This document shows, in pieces, positions 1-7,603 of a stretch of 64,000 bases of DNA (position 1 is the stretch's first letter; every line of letters starts with the position of its first letter). The notes under the pieces were generated by a model. It worked only from the letters and a program-made list of their open reading frames with translations, did no database searches and was not told the origin of the DNA. The translations under genes and the position numbers were made by a program. Origin of the DNA: JAPORY01 sp965215385 (GTDB taxonomy: Bacteria; Pseudomonadota; Alphaproteobacteria; Rhodobacterales; Rhodobacteraceae); the NCBI GenBank assembly GCA_965215385.1, contig OZ244059.1, positions 2,852,001 through 2,916,000 on the forward strand, given 5' to 3'.

Positions 1-160
1 TCTACAATTGCCGCTCATTAAAGTTTGATCTAATCGACATAGTGTTGTTAAATCTCACTTCTTCACACCGTCATCAAGCGTGCGGGGGCTTGTGCTCCCG
101 TCTTATCGCTCTCTTGGGTGCGTTTAACGACCGCCGTGAGCGTGTGCAGTCGGTAATTGC
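1..160 (-). ncRNA. candidate omega (guide) RNA overlapping the 3' end of tnpB
   Basis: TnpB proteins of IS605/IS607 elements use a guide RNA made from the 3' end of tnpB and the adjacent element end, followed by a guide from flanking DNA. On the minus strand the last codons of tnpB run through a GC-rich segment (AAGCCCCCGCAC, about 83-94) that can pair weakly with GGTGTGAAG near 60-68. Scaffold sequences in this family often end in this way. The scaffold would end near 60 and the guide would lie at 1-60. The location follows from family knowledge; the fold was not computed. Confidence 0.3.
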
Positions 161-1238
161 GAAGATTGCGGCCAGCGTTGAGATCGCGATCATGCAGAGT
201 GTGACATTCGACACACCGCCCTTCCCGATCTCCAAGCGTTAAATCGCCGTTATAGGCACCGCACGTTGAACAAAGCTTGGAAGACGGAAAGAACCTGTCT
301 GCCTTGATGATCGTGCAACCGCGTAGCTTGGCTTTATACCGCAATTGTCGCACCAGTGTGCCCAAACCCGCATCACTGATGGCGCACGAGAGACAACGGT
401 TCCTCACCATCCTTTGCACGTTCAGATTTTCGATCACAATCGTGTCGTAACGACGCGTGAGATCATCGGATAATGCAGGCAGAACCGCACGTCTCTGATC
501 GGCAATTCTCTTGTGCGCACGAGCAAGGGACAGCTTGGCTTTTACTGCCCGATTAGAGCCCTTTTGCTTGTTCGATAATCGCCGACACCGCCGCTGTAAA
601 CGGCGGATATTGGCCGTGAGTTTTGGGTTGGCGGGAAACCGTTCACCCGTGGACAAGACAGCCAATTTCTTGACACCCCTATCCACACCAACCGTGATCG
701 GTTGGTGGTCAGAGTGCTTCGTATCGTCATCTTTGGTGTCAATTAAAATCGACGCATAGTATTTTCCGGCCTTGCGGCTCATCGTGACTTGACACAAGGT
801 TCCCGTAAACCGGCGTTCTTGCCGCATACGAAGACGCCCGGGACAGCGTTCGATCCGCAACGCGCGACCCGTAACATCAAACTTGGGTTTTTCGCGCCCG
901 GCAAAACTCTCGCTGCTCTTCCCCTGACGCTTGCAGCGGGGGAAACCCGGTTGCTGTCCGGCCTTTACCCGTCGGAAAAATTGCTTGCAAGCGGTATCTA
1001 GATCGGCAATCGCGTTGCGGGTCACACGCGAAGACCCCTCTCCATCCCATGGAAAGGCGGGGCGCAACTGTTCCAGGTAGTATTGAGTCGCGACCTTCTT
1101 CGACCCCTTCACCCCATCTTGTGTGAAGTGTGCCAATAAATGGTTGTAGGCCTGGCGACACGAGCCGCCGGCACGATTGCAATAATCAGCCGGTTCATCC
1201 GTCGGATATAGCTGCACCTTATGAGCCAGAAGCGTCAC
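63..1238 (-). CDS. tnpB: IS607-type TnpB RNA-guided endonuclease
   Basis: A 391-residue TnpB, the transposon-encoded ancestor of Cas12 nucleases. It is thought to cut donor DNA after excision, guided by an RNA from the element end, and so to favour element retention. The N-terminal region (about 1-150) is the usual basic wedge/REC-like part. The RuvC-like nuclease is complete: first Asp in VGVDRGVKKL (about 187), Glu in VIENLNV (about 270), last Asp in DRDLNAGRNL (about 350). The four-cysteine zinc ribbon (CSTCG...CVECH) sits between the last two, as expected. Length is normal for the family and there is no frameshift, so it is likely active. Its start overlaps the end of the recombinase gene by 20 bp, which suggests coupled translation. 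The short C-terminal tail after the last RuvC motif overlaps the predicted guide RNA. Confidence 0.9.
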   Translation of the reverse strand: MTLLAHKVQLYPTDEPADYCNRAGGSCRQAYNHLLAHFTQDGVKGSKKVATQYYLEQLRPAFPWDGEGSSRVTRNAIADLDTACKQFFRRVKAGQQPGFPRCKRQGKSSESFAGREKPKFDVTGRALRIERCPGRLRMRQERRFTGTLCQVTMSRKAGKYYASILIDTKDDDTKHSDHQPITVGVDRGVKKLAVLSTGERFPANPKLTANIRRLQRRCRRLSNKQKGSNRAVKAKLSLARAHKRIADQRRAVLPALSDDLTRRYDTIVIENLNVQRMVRNRCLSCAISDAGLGTLVRQLRYKAKLRGCTIIKADRFFPSSKLCSTCGAYNGDLTLGDREGRCVECHTLHDRDLNAGRNLRNYRLHTLTAVVKRTQESDKTGAQAPARLMTV

Positions 1239-1827
1239 TCAATGCCGCCTTAATCAGTTTGTGCCTCTTGGAACGGGCACCATATAGTCGGGTACTAAAC
1301 ACGGTGATGATTTCCAATACATCCGGCGCTAACTCTTCTTCAAATGTCGGCTCTGAACCACGGTTGATGATCACGAGCTCAATCCCTAGCACTTCGCAAA
1401 GTGTGAATACCAGTTCCGCACCAAAGTGCCGTAGCCTATCCTTGTGGGTCAAAACTAAACGTCGCACCTGCCGGCGCCGGATCAGGTCGAGCAACCGCTT
1501 GAGACCCTTCTTTCGGTAGTTCATTCCGCTTCCTAGATCACTGATGACCGCAAAGCACCACCCTTTGGCCGCAGAAGAGGCGTCCCGCATGTCAACCTGA
1601 CGCTTCCGATCGTCTCTCTGGTCAAAGGAAGAAACACGCGCATAGCAAACCGTCGGGGCATCTACATCGCCGCGCTTGAGAAGATCATCAACCGCGTCGT
1701 CGCGGGTCCCGCCCCTTGTCTTTCGAGCCGGAAGCAGTTCACCAGTCGCTTCCCACTTCCGCATCGCTTGCGGCGCGGTTCCCACCATCTCTGCCGCCGT
1801 GCCGATCTTCACCATTATTGCCGACAT
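1219..1827 (-). CDS. tnpA: IS607-type serine recombinase (transposase TnpA)
   Basis: A 202-residue IS607 transposase. Residues about 5-60 form a MerR-like helix-turn-helix (IGTAAEMVGTAPQAMRKWE), which in this family precedes the catalytic domain, the reverse of ordinary resolvases. The catalytic domain starts at about 60 with YARVSSFDQ; one of its serines is the nucleophile. The conserved LVLTHKDRLRHFG segment with its active-site Arg residues follows. It moves a circular intermediate with little target specificity. The alternative start at Met5 is equally plausible because no strong ribosome binding site separates them. It is co-transcribed with tnpB. Confidence 0.9.
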   Translation of the reverse strand: MSAIMVKIGTAAEMVGTAPQAMRKWEATGELLPARKTRGGTRDDAVDDLLKRGDVDAPTVCYARVSSFDQRDDRKRQVDMRDASSAAKGWCFAVISDLGSGMNYRKKGLKRLLDLIRRRQVRRLVLTHKDRLRHFGAELVFTLCEVLGIELVIINRGSEPTFEEELAPDVLEIITVFSTRLYGARSKRHKLIKAALSDASGS

Positions 1828-1933
1828 CAGGTCACATTATAAGCAATTAGAAGAGATTGCAAGGAGCAGTTACTAACCCCTGCCCACAAACCCGAACATC
1901 ACAAGGCCTTTGCAAGCGACATTCAAGACTACT

Positions 1934-1941
1934 TATCCGAG
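1934..1941. repeat. target-site duplication, left copy (TATCCGAG)
   Basis: Directly abuts the left terminal repeat and is identical to 3838-3845, which directly abuts the right terminal repeat. Confidence 0.85.
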
Positions 1942-1961
1942 GGTAGTGTCTCACTTTGAAA
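1942..1961 (+). repeat. left terminal inverted repeat
   Basis: 20 bp matching the right end (3818-3837, inverted) at 18 positions. It also matches the element end at 62731-62750 closely. Confidence 0.85.
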
Positions 1962-2670
1962 TTTTCTCTTGCCTGTACCGAGGCAGAGGTTGTAGCGTCG
2001 GAGCCATCAAACAACTGGAGGAATTTTCCATGCGACGTCACCTCCCCCCAATGGCCTTAACTTAAGGAAGGTGGCGCCTTAACGTCAGGGAGGCCCTAAT
2101 TCTTGAGTTTTCGGCGGGTTTACTGCAAGACGCTTCGGGTGGATTCCTCTTCCCTATTAACTTCTGACAAACCCGTGCAATACACTTGGCAGTTTTTTCT
2201 GATCAACTGGGAAGATAAGGGTATCCATCTTTTAATACGGCTCAAGAGCCTGTTTTCTAAACTCTCAAGAAGGCGAGAGGCCGCGGTATGTTGCTGGTTT
2301 TGCTGAGGGTATTGCATCTGTTGGACTGATATTGAATAACAGCCGTTGAGCTCACACTGATTGGTGACGAAAAAAGACCGCAAGAACAAGACACTGTCAG
2401 CCGATAGATTGAGCATAGACATGATGGCTTTACACAATTGTTCAGCTTTACTACATTGAGATAAAACAATCGCCAAAACATGTTGCAGAAGGAAATTAGG
2501 GCACTCGATGCCCGATTTTCGGGCATTTATATCGAAAAGCATGTTGATCTGATCGCATTTATCGCCGGAGGAGATCATGGATGAAAGACTTGATGAAGTC
2601 AATTTGAAAAGCTAACACAAAAAAATCGATCAATTATTGACAATAGAATAGAATCAAGGAGGTATTCACA
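1962..2670. other. leader region of the left element, no gene recognised
   Basis: About 700 bp between the left terminal repeat and the secreted-protein gene. It holds open frames on the minus strand (2120-2602, 160 codons) whose translation has no recognisable fold, signal peptide or motif. Short palindromic stretches occur around 2057-2076. It probably contains the promoter of the downstream gene and, by analogy with small mobile elements, may be non-coding. Confidence 0.4.
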
Positions 2671-3487
2671 ATGAACCTTGCGAAGCTCACAAAAAATTTA
2701 GGGCATCAAAGTAAGTTAATGCCATTGCCCCCCCCCCCCCTCTAAAAACACATCACTGAAACGCCTGACGGCCCTCGCCGCCGCCCTGCTGGCTCTCACA
2801 GTGACACCGCCCGCGATGGCGCAGGTCGATTGGGTGACCGCGTTTGACGGCGTGGCACATCAGCAGGCCTCCTGTCCGCGCGGGATAACCCGAACTACCG
2901 GCATTCCATGGTTTCAGATAGATAACCTGACAACAACAACGGCTCGTGTTGTCATATCGGGATCAAATTGGACCAATTTAATACAAACGTCAGGAGCTCC
3001 GTCGGATGCCCCGTCCTTGCAGGTCTCTTATCAGTACAGTGAGGAAGGAGGGAGCGGTGGGGTGGGGAGTCTCGCAACCGTCCCTAAAGACGGAGAGCTT
3101 TCAGACACAACCGTGAACCTAACTGACCTCAATCCCGGCAAACGCCACTGGATCAGACTCTATGTAACCGTCAACGGCACAGTTTACGAGATCGCGTATG
3201 ATTGCTTCCGGACCGACTTTAATGAAACCAACTTCAACCGGACCCTCGGCCACTATGGTGACACTGGCCACTCCGATTGGGCGGGTGGGTGCTATGCCTT
3301 TGGTGGCGATCGGGCCGCGATCACTGCGTGCCTGTGCGGGGCGCGGAACCGTAACAACGTCTGGAAGCGGACGGGCACGTTGGAGCCGAACGGCCAATCG
3401 ATAGACTCCCGCCAGACCAGTGACACGATCTACAAGTGGATCAAGCCTGCCGCCTGGCGCACAGCTCAGGGTTGCACCAGTAGCTGA
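2671..3487 (+). CDS. phase-variable secreted protein, left-element copy (OFF in this assembly)
   Basis: An AAGGAGGT ribosome binding site at about 2656-2663 precedes ATG at 2671. That frame runs through a 13-base C tract and stops at 2743. The next frame after the tract encodes a basic segment, then the hydrophobic stretch LTALAAALLALTVTPPAMA with a signal-peptidase-like AMA-Q end, then a mature protein of about 220 residues to 3487. Removing one C, or adding two, joins start, signal peptide and mature protein. The mature part is Thr/Asn/Gly-rich with conserved cysteines and the family core GCYAFGG...ITACLCG near its C-terminus, shared with the right-hand paralogue (GCYAVAS...IADCMCN). Function is unknown; an exported, possibly surface-exposed protein switched by tract length is the inference. 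If translated without the leader, the first ATG would be 2816, inside the signal peptide. Confidence 0.75.
2728..2740. repeat. C13 homopolymer between start codon and signal peptide
   Basis: Thirteen consecutive C between the ATG at 2671 and the signal peptide frame. C12 or C15 would put the two in frame; C13 does not. Tracts of this length are typical slippage sites for contingency genes and are also prone to assembly error. Confidence 0.85.
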
Positions 3488-3521
3488 TTCGGGCCGGCGA
3501 CACACGGAACGCCCGAATCAG
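3484..3521 (+). repeat. perfect 11-bp inverted repeat at the stop codon
   Basis: CTGATTCGGGC (3484-3494) pairs exactly with GCCCGAATCAG (3511-3521) across a 16-nt loop and spans the stop codon. There is no T run after it, so it is an RNA-stabilising hairpin or attenuator rather than a classical terminator. Confidence 0.5.
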
Positions 3522-3626
3522 GGGGCATCGTATAGTTTGTGCCTGCCAGAAAACCCCAGTTTCCACCATAAACGCTTGTTTCTCCTGTCGATATTCTGCT
3601 AGTGTCTCCCTGAAGATTGCGGCAGA

Positions 3627-3691
3627 CCGGCCAGACTGCGGCGAGCCAGGCGCAAAGGGGGTATCTCAATTGTCCGGACCTCGACAGCTGA
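3627..3691 (+). pseudogene. silent C-terminal cassette of the secreted-protein family (left)
   Basis: Downstream of the complete gene and without its own start. The frame from 3629 encodes GQTAASQAQRGYLNCPDLDS and stops at 3689. The expressed right-hand paralogue ends GQTTASQQRRASLNCPDLDS. The last 28 nucleotides (3664-3691) are identical between the two loci. It is a spare tail segment left by duplication, or a donor for recombination into the expressed gene. Confidence 0.75.
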
Positions 3692-3779
3692 GCCATCCGG
3701 TTCTCGGGAGTGCGGGCCACGCGAGGGCGTCAATCCGAAATCGGAGATCGCTGGAGGATCGCGGAACATCCCGAACACG

Positions 3780-3803
3780 GGGCGGCCTGCGGGCCGCCCT
3801 TTT
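3780..3803 (+). terminator. Rho-independent terminator at the right end of the left element
   Basis: GGGCGGCC and GGCCGCCC form an 8-bp stem around TGCG, followed by TTTT. It lies about 30 bp inside the right terminal repeat. The second element has an equivalent hairpin at the same place. Confidence 0.75.
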
Positions 3804-3817
3804 CGTCATTGCGACGA

Positions 3818-3837
3818 CTTCAAACTGAGACACTACC
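3818..3837 (-). repeat. right terminal inverted repeat
   Basis: Read inward on the minus strand, it matches the left terminal repeat at 18 of 20 positions and is followed outside by the target duplication. Confidence 0.85.
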
Positions 3838-3845
3838 TATCCGAG
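3838..3845. repeat. target-site duplication, right copy (TATCCGAG)
   Basis: Identical to 1934-1941 and directly adjacent to the right terminal repeat. Confidence 0.85.
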
Positions 3846-4185
3846 CATCCAAAGCCCGATATTGCCGAAAGGAACTTCGTCGCTTTGGCGGGATTCTCGC
3901 TGACCCGCACGACACGGGTGTGAACGCTGCCGAGAAAGAAGCGTCACTGAATGAGGCAAAAGCGCGTAATCATCGGCAAATTCTACTCGGACCGTGGTTG
4001 CTAGCCCGAAAAGATTACAATTGGTCGAGAAATTCATCGACGAGGAACTGGCGAGATTGCTGGCCGAATCGCCGATCAAGGTATCGCCAACCATGTTTCA
4101 GGACTTGCTAAATTGCAACGTAAGATTGGGAGGAGCTTGACCTAAACTCTCGCGGGAGATAGAACTGGACTAGTAGGATTCAACC
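3846..4185. other. degenerate coding sequence, not identified
   Basis: No intact gene. A plus-strand fragment ending at 4140 (about 4014-4140) reads like real protein (LVEKFIDEELARLLAESPIK), but it has no start and its upstream part continues only through other frames. It is probably the remnant of a gene. Confidence 0.3.
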
Positions 4186-4443
4186 AGGACAGATGAGCAC
4201 GATAACGCGCTGGCGATTGCCGAGCTGAAAGGCCAGATCACGGCACTGGAGGAACGCATGGAAACGAAGCAAGCGGAATACCGCACCGACATATCGCTCT
4301 TGGCAGAAAAGATGTCCGAGAACATCGGTAGGATCGAAAAAGACGCCGCACAGCGCGAGACGCGGTTAATACTCGCAGTCGCGGGGATGCTCGCCCTCGC
4401 GGTGGCGGTCCTTGGCTTTCTGATCGGTTTGCCAACCGACTAG
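4186..4443 (+). pseudogene. small coiled-coil/membrane-anchor protein, start codon apparently lost
   Basis: The frame encodes a heptad-like helix (DNALAIAELKGQITALEERM, from 4201), a polar helix and a C-terminal membrane segment (LILAVAGMLALAVAVLGFLIG). A paralogue lies at 31524-31754 (DNALAISKLEDELKAVRAES...ERMATKQAEFRTDI). The alignment places the expected start at 4186, but the codon there is AGG, not ATG. The first usable ATG is 4258, which gives 61 residues and keeps part of the coil plus the anchor. Small proteins of this type are predicted to oligomerise at the inner membrane; no function is known to me. Confidence 0.5.
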
Positions 4444-4544
4444 TTTGAACCGTCAAAACCAGTCAAATTGGGTAAAATTCTTCGAATTCGCGTAAATTCG
4501 GTTGCGTGAGGCACTCGCACGCGGCGTTCGTGGGTAAATAACCC

Positions 4545-5084
4545 TTGCGACTCGCAACGAACGCAACGCTAGAGCACCTCCTTTTGCGCAATTTGGTGGG
4601 TTTTTGTCGACCTCTTACGCAGAGAGTCGGGGACAATTCGTCAAGGAAATCCGTTTCATTCAACGCCGTCCGCAAAGCCCGATGGTTTGAACGGCGGGTA
4701 TTGAAGACGGAAATGGTGACCAGAATCCAGTCAATTGTTAAGGCGAGAGATCAATCGCCCTCGCGGTTGGCCAGCCTCTCTAAGCAACTGCAAAAACACC
4801 ATAGCGAAGTTACGTCCGTTACCGCCTTCTTAGCGTCGCGCCGTGTCGATTCCCATGCCAATGACTCGCCGAGCAATGCCACGGTGGCACTACCGATTGA
4901 TGACCAAATTACCCAAGCGTTGTAGAAAGCCGAAACGCAGTTCATGAAACTGACCGACAAAGCGAGCTGGCTGAAAGTCCATATACCATCACGCGATATT
5001 ATCACGGGGCTTGAGGCGATCCTTGCTTCGATTCCTCGTATGTACAACACAACAGAATCTTTGAAAGGATGGGGTTGTGGATAA
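4545..5084 (+). pseudogene. possible gene remnant with an in-frame amber codon
   Basis: The plus frame from 4545 stops with TAG at 4923, but the same frame continues as plausible protein (ETQFMKLTDKASWLKVHIPS then DIITGLEAILASIPRMY) to a stop at 5082. The part after the stop looks more protein-like than the part before it. No family recognised. The opposite strand holds an uninterrupted 144-codon frame (4751-5185) that I regard as its antisense shadow. Confidence 0.25.
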
Positions 5085-5457
5085 GTTTCCATGGTTGTCC
5101 TGTGGATAACTTCTAACTTTTCAACGCCATTTTTTGTTAGACTCTGGAGCGGGATTGTGACCGCCGCTCGCTCGCTGACGGTCAACTTGCGATACCGGCA
5201 TTCATCGGTATCGCAGGATGCGGCAGATCGGTGAAATCTCGGACTAAAGACCTGTCCCTAAGCGTGATCGTCTCATCTTCCCGCTCTTCTCCTCGGACCT
5301 TAATGGATGCCTGGGTATCCAGCACCGCATTACCGCGAGATGAGGAACGGGAGACGAATGTGACGACTATAGTAGCTTAAGGGTCGGGTCGCCAGCAATG
5401 CCGCATGTGAATTCAGAAGCTGTTTCGGTTTAATGGTCAGTCTGCTCTGCGCTTACT
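5085..5457. other. intergenic, nothing recognised
   Basis: About 370 bp between the remnant above and the end of tRNA-Leu. I see no gene, repeat or clear terminator. Confidence 0.4.
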
Positions 5458-5542
5458 TGGTAGCGGTGGCGGGACTCGAACCCGCACTCCTAGAGGAAAA
5501 CGATTTTGAGTCGTTCGCGTCTACCAATTCCGCCACACCGCC
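5458..5542 (-). tRNA. tRNA-Leu (anticodon CAA)
   Basis: Full class II cloverleaf on the minus strand: acceptor GGCGGTG paired with CACCGCT (first pair G-U), D-arm TGGCGGAATTGGTAGACGC, anticodon arm AACGA-CTCAAAA-TCGTT giving anticodon CAA, a variable arm typical of leucine tRNA, and T-arm GCGGG-TTCGAGT-CCCGC. The discriminator A is followed by an encoded CCA (5458-5460). It decodes UUG. Confidence 0.92.
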
Positions 5543-6048
5543 AATCACCAACCACTGTGTTCTTGCAAACAGACTTAGCTGAATTCTCCTAGGATATACT
5601 CACCCAACAGTTTCGACAACCCTTTAGAAATCTGTTTGCTGACAGATTGTGCGCTGCAAATTGAGGTAGCAATCAAAGTCATTTGACCATTTTTCTGCTA
5701 AAGACAGACTAGGCACGGAAAACGGCTAGCAGTGAATCCGTTCGATTTGAAAATTTTACTCGGATCGTATCGAGTCTACGACCTTGGCAGTGGTTGTTTG
5801 CGCATTTTTCTTCACCATCATATAGCAGAGGGTAGTCGCTAGATTAGCGGTTTATCATAGGCTTGATTCGGAAGTTTTTTGTTGATCATTATCCCGGAAC
5901 GTGGGTTGAAACGAAACATCGCAAACAAAACAGTCGAATTGACCACTTTGACCTCATCCATCGGTTGGTGAAGTTCAAGAAGGGTCGTCAGGTAGTGTGA
6001 GTGGCTCAACTTGAAGGTTCAACAGTGTGCAGGCGTCACGACCACATG
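5543..6048. other. intergenic region upstream of tRNA-Leu, no gene recognised
   Basis: AT-rich stretch of about 500 bp. It should contain the promoter of tRNA-Leu (transcribed leftwards). The only structure I see is the element-end-like sequence at 5991-6016. Confidence 0.4.
5991..6016 (+). repeat. imperfect copy of the transposon terminal repeat
   Basis: GGTAGTGT, then six extra bases, then CTCAACTTGAAG resembles the terminal repeat of the element at 1942 (GGTAGTGTCTCAGTTTGAAG) with a short insertion. No partner end was found, so it may be a solo decayed end. Confidence 0.3.
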
Positions 6049-6276
6049 CTACAGCAAGGAAGAGGACAGGGCTTCCTGACCACGATACCGGTTCGCGTAC
6101 CTTTGGTGCCGCATCTGGACGAAAGCCGCATCCAACGCCGCGGCCGTCTGCTGCGCAGTTTCCACTATCTTGAACTCAAAAATGAACACCTGACCACCCG
6201 TCAACACCAACATATCGGCGCGACCGTGACTAGAGACCTCCTCCATGAGTAGAGAGGACCTTCTGGCTGACCGCAA
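6049..6276 (-). pseudogene. C-terminal fragment of a DUF1703 (AAA-ATPase_like/PDDEXK_9) protein
   Basis: Only the nuclease-like tail survives: SSHGRADMLVLTGGQVFIFE followed by FK matches SSHGRADMVVEIGDQVFVIE-FK of the long copy at 61111-62714, including the catalytic-type D...ExK pattern. The ATPase half is absent upstream and the end after the nuclease core diverges. One of three copies or remnants in this window. Confidence 0.65.
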
Positions 6277-6610
6277 AACGGATCAAGCGGTCAAAGAAAC
6301 CTCGCTCTGAGGAATCTATAGGAATTCAGATTTTCGACGAAATGCCGCAGTCCGAGGATCACCCGCGACTGCCTAAAGGGTGACTTTTGTCGTATCAAGA
6401 GTTGAGAGATTCGATTACGCCGTGGAGTTGATCGCTATCGATCTTTACCGGAAATAGGGGTTTGGTTCGACCATCGGGACTCTGCGCAGAGCCGACCTAT
6501 GATCACGAATCCAACGCTGCCAATTGCATGGGAATAATTCCTGATCGTCTGCGGTGAGGAAGGCGAGAAAGCCGAGGTTCGGCTTTCTCGAAATCAGTGT
6601 GTTTGGACCC
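6277..6610. other. intergenic, nothing recognised
   Basis: About 330 bp between a gene fragment and the end of the Bax inhibitor-like gene. I see no convincing gene or terminator. Confidence 0.4.
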
Positions 6611-7348
6611 TTACTCGCGATTGCCAAAGAGTTGGAGCAAGAGCATGAACATATTGATGAAATCAAGGTATAGACTCAGGGCACCCATAATGGCAGCTTT
6701 CCCCAGCCATTCCTGATCCCCAGAATGGGCCATCTGCAGATATCTGCTCTTGATGTTCTGCGTATCATAAGCGGTAAGACCGGCAAAAATCAGCACCCCA
6801 ATAATTGAAATCGCAAACATAATTGCTGGCGAGGCGAGAAAAATGTTGACAATTGATGCTACGATTAACCCGATCACGCCCATGATGAGGAAAGATCCCC
6901 AACCAGAGATGTCTTTCTTCGTGGTATAGCCCCATAGGGACAAGCCCGCGAAGGCAATCGATGTGATTAGAAAGACCTGTGCGATTGACATGCCGGTGAA
7001 CGCGACAAAAATCCACGAAATGGATAGGCCCATTAGTGCTGCGAACGCATAGAAGATGAGTTGCGCAGCAGCGGCAGACAAGCGATTGATCGCCGCGCCA
7101 AAGCCAAACACCATGATTAACGGGGCGAACATCACTATCCAGCCCAAGATGTTTGGACTAAGGGTAATCGGGTCGCGAAACACCGACAGTAATTGCGGAC
7201 TCGTTCCGACCGCCCAAGCGACTGCAAACGTCATCAGCATGCCCACGGACATTGTGCCGTAGACTTTGTTCATATGCGCACGAAGACCCTCGTCAATCTC
7301 AGCAGCGCGTGCGCCGACGCCAGCTCGGATCGTGTTAAATTCAGCCAT
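6611..7348 (-). CDS. Bax inhibitor-1/YccA family membrane protein
   Basis: A 245-residue integral membrane protein with about seven hydrophobic helices (for example MSVGMLMTFAVAWAVGT and AQLIFYAFAALMGLSISWIF). It has the family's C-terminal signature GLTAYDTQNIK followed by ALSLYLDFINMFMLLLQLFG. Bacterial members are proton-sensitive calcium-leak channels (BsYetJ) or modulators of the FtsH protease (YccA). The aspartates of the C-terminal helices that form the proposed pH sensor are present (AYDTQ, LYLDF). A single gene with its own upstream region. The start at 7348 fits the usual cytosolic N-terminus. Confidence 0.88.
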   Translation of the reverse strand: MAEFNTIRAGVGARAAEIDEGLRAHMNKVYGTMSVGMLMTFAVAWAVGTSPQLLSVFRDPITLSPNILGWIVMFAPLIMVFGFGAAINRLSAAAAQLIFYAFAALMGLSISWIFVAFTGMSIAQVFLITSIAFAGLSLWGYTTKKDISGWGSFLIMGVIGLIVASIVNIFLASPAIMFAISIIGVLIFAGLTAYDTQNIKSRYLQMAHSGDQEWLGKAAIMGALSLYLDFINMFMLLLQLFGNRE

Positions 7349-7603
7349 TTAGATCTCCATCGAAAGGAAAATGTAGGAAGTGCAAGGGATCTACCTTTGT
7401 TCGTCCTTAATATTGGTTTTAAGACCCACTATTTCAAGATACTAACCGATGACACTGGGTACTGACAACAAAAATCGATCATTCTCAATGAATCGGAAAC
7501 CTTTCAGTCTGAACACTGGCTCTGAAGCACCAGTCCCGTACGCATTTTTTGCTTGATAAGGACAGCCACCGCCGATTGTAATGACGACACAGCCTCGCCT
7601 CTG

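Larger units (their letters stand above)
1..1870 (-). mobile_element. IS607-family insertion sequence (left end outside window)
   Basis: A two-gene unit of serine recombinase (TnpA) and RNA-guided nuclease (TnpB), overlapping by 20 bp and both on the minus strand, is the standard IS607 layout. IS607 elements have no terminal inverted repeats and usually leave no target duplication, so the ends cannot be placed from sequence alone. The upstream boundary lies somewhere after 1827 and the downstream boundary lies left of about position 60, possibly outside the window. Both reading frames are intact. Confidence 0.75.
1942..3837 (+). mobile_element. transposon-like element with 20-bp TIRs and 8-bp target duplication, carrying a phase-variable secreted protein gene
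   Basis: The ends are inverted repeats: GGTAGTGTCTCACTTTGAAA reading in from 1942 and GGTAGTGTCTCAGTTTGAAG reading in from 3837 on the other strand (18 of 20 match). They are flanked by a perfect direct repeat TATCCGAG at 1934-1941 and 3838-3845, which is a target-site duplication. The 1896-bp interior holds one recognisable gene (2671-3487), a silent 3' cassette and a terminator hairpin, but no transposase, so it should be moved in trans. A second copy begins at 62731. An 8-bp duplication fits several transposase families (IS1595, IS66 and ISL3 among others); I cannot assign one. Confidence 0.85.

Noticed and set aside
2120..2602. 160-codon minus-strand frame as the transposase of the left element
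   Set aside because: No catalytic motif, helix-turn-helix or similarity to any transposase family that I recognise.
4751..5185. 144-codon open frame on the minus strand as a gene
   Set aside because: Its composition is that of an antisense shadow of the plus-strand remnant; no ribosome binding site, domain or signal.
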